Below are positions 4,856 to 5,874 of a stretch of DNA of 5,874 nucleotides, piece by piece; position 1 is the first letter of the stretch; each line of letters begins with the position of its first letter. The stretch covers positions 1 through 5,874 of the forward strand of contig JAPLZI010000041.1 in the NCBI GenBank assembly GCA_026395095.1. The letters are read 5' to 3'. The DNA comes from Candidatus Tayloriibacteriota bacterium (GTDB taxonomy: Bacteria > Patescibacteriota > Minisyncoccia > Phycocordibacterales > PALSA-1337). The position numbers and the translations under genes are program-made. Below the pieces are notes generated by a model. It did no database searches and was not told the origin of the DNA. It worked only from the letters and a program-made list of their open reading frames with translations.

Positions 4856-5874
4856 ATGAAAGAACAACTCTTTTGTGGCATTGCATTCAATGTACACGAC
4901 TCCTCCGTTTCTTTTGCGATAAACGATCGCGCAGTTCTAGTATTAGAAGCGGAAAGAATTTTTAGAGTAAAGAGGAAGGTCTGTAATAAAAATGAGATGG
5001 AATATCTTATTCAATATGGGTTATCCTATCTGAAAAAGAAGGTGGAAGATGTTACATGCTGGACAATGACAACACTCCAAAATCCGCTTTTACAAAAAGA
5101 AGATATCTTCAATGTAGATACTGGCATACCAAAAGACTTGTACTGGAAAGAGGTCGAGATTTTTGGAAAAATGAGAAACGTACTCATTACAAATCATCAC
5201 CTTGCTCATGCGGCAACGTATTTAATGTCAGATTTTAAGGATGCTGTAATCATTACATGCGATGGTGGTGGTGACTACAGTTTTGAAAGAAACACGAGTG
5301 ATTGCGCCGCCGTCTACAAAGGTCATGGTAATGATATCGGAAGAATCATTACCGACATGGGTACCATGATCAATGCTAAATTCTATGGCGCTTGCTCATA
5401 TTTTGTATATAACAAGATTTATAGCGAAGGTAAAATGATGGCTTTAGCCGCTTTTGGTATCCCCAGAGAAGAAATAATAGAGAAACTAGAAAATGTTTCC
5501 CTGATATTGCAAACAATTAGTTACCGAGATAGCACAGACATCTTGAAAAAGACTCTTCCTGAAATATGGGGGACAGAGATATCCATTTTTAATAAAGACA
5601 TCGTTGACTTTAGCGCGTCAGTCCAGAAACTTTTCTGCGACCATAGAATATCTGACATATCCAATATTCTTAAAAATATAAACGGTGAAAGTAATAATCT
5701 TGTTATGGCAGGCGGTGCTTGCTTAAACTTGGATGCTAATACCGCCATCCTAAAAAGCCTTCCGAAAATGAACCACTTTATCGCTTCTTGCTGTGATGAC
5801 ACGGGCCAGTCACTTGGAGCTTTATGTCTTCTTATTACTAAAGTATTGAATGTGCGACCAACTGTCAACCCGCC
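4856..5874 (+). CDS. NodU/CmcH-type carbamoyltransferase, N-terminal part
   Basis: I translated 339 codons without a stop from ATG at 4856 to the right edge. The family is usually about 550-600 residues, so roughly the last 40 percent is missing. Members transfer a carbamoyl group from carbamoyl phosphate through a carbamoyl-adenylate to hydroxyls of sugars or antibiotics (NodU, CmcH, TobZ), using a TsaD/Kae1-like actin-fold domain. Visible marks: GIAFNVHDSSVSF (8-20), LEAERIFRVKR (30-40), the metal-binding HHLAHA (114-119), CDGGGDYSF (135-143), GTMINAKFYGACSYF (169-183), EGKMMALAAFG (191-201), AGGACLNLDAN (285-295) and CCDDTGQSLGA (312-322). The usual EGKMMGLAPYG and PAAGDDG-type words appear here as variants, including a Cys-Cys pair, so it is a somewhat divergent member. 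Its context, divergent from a pyruvyl transferase, suggests a surface-glycan substrate. Confidence 0.9.
   Translation, partial: MKEQLFCGIAFNVHDSSVSFAINDRAVLVLEAERIFRVKRKVCNKNEMEYLIQYGLSYLKKKVEDVTCWTMTTLQNPLLQKEDIFNVDTGIPKDLYWKEVEIFGKMRNVLITNHHLAHAATYLMSDFKDAVIITCDGGGDYSFERNTSDCAAVYKGHGNDIGRIITDMGTMINAKFYGACSYFVYNKIYSEGKMMALAAFGIPREEIIEKLENVSLILQTISYRDSTDILKKTLPEIWGTEISIFNKDIVDFSASVQKLFCDHRISDISNILKNINGESNNLVMAGGACLNLDANTAILKSLPKMNHFIASCCDDTGQSLGALCLLITKVLNVRPTVNP

Noticed and set aside
5521..5868. Minus-strand open frame of 115 codons
   Set aside because: It is antisense to the carbamoyltransferase, which is supported by family motifs along its whole visible length.

Overview
The window is AT-rich bacterial DNA with compact genes, almost all on the minus strand. 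It suggests a member of the Candidate Phyla Radiation (Patescibacteria, Parcubacteria-like). The reasons are: no gene start has a Shine-Dalgarno sequence; most starts have a -10-like hexamer 5-7 nt before the ATG, as in leaderless transcripts; and several proteins resemble types I associate with that group (a Pro/Ser/Gln-rich protein with a C-terminal winged helix, and a membrane-anchored MliC protein with a four-cysteine segment). UGA is used as a normal stop at 2880-2878, which argues against the recoded Gracilibacteria/Absconditabacteria. The taxonomic call is inference.

Layout, left to right. (1) 1-872, minus: the 5' part of a gene that leaves the left edge. It encodes an N-terminal NYN (PIN-like RNase) domain fused in frame to an RBBP9/YdeN-type serine hydrolase domain. 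It has its own extended -10 promoter and lies just behind a terminator-like hairpin. (2) 1053-1745, minus: a SAM-dependent class I methyltransferase. (3) 1791-2267, minus: a membrane-anchored MliC-type lysozyme-inhibitor domain protein. (4) 2268-2877: a gene-poor, highly structured stretch, locally GC-rich. It holds two 47-bp-spaced copies of a hairpin repeat, a 13-bp perfect inverted repeat with a G-run mirror repeat in its loop, and a 285-bp imperfect palindrome bounded by two identical 29-bp inverted copies that are themselves palindromic. (5) 2878-4827, minus: a tight three-gene unit of polysaccharide pyruvyl transferase, a DUF4254 protein and a winged-helix protein. (6) 4856-5874, plus: the N-terminal part of a NodU/CmcH-type carbamoyltransferase, divergent from (5) across 28 bp in which the two -10 boxes share a TATA.

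How the genes may work together: the carbamoyltransferase, pyruvyl transferase and DUF4254 genes look like part of a surface-glycan modification locus. The methyltransferase could belong to it but has no recognisable specificity. The MliC-type protein would protect the cell wall, which fits a host-associated, cell-surface theme. The NYN-hydrolase fusion is the most unusual protein here and the 285-bp palindrome the most unusual non-coding element. No rRNA, tRNA, CRISPR array or transposase gene was seen.
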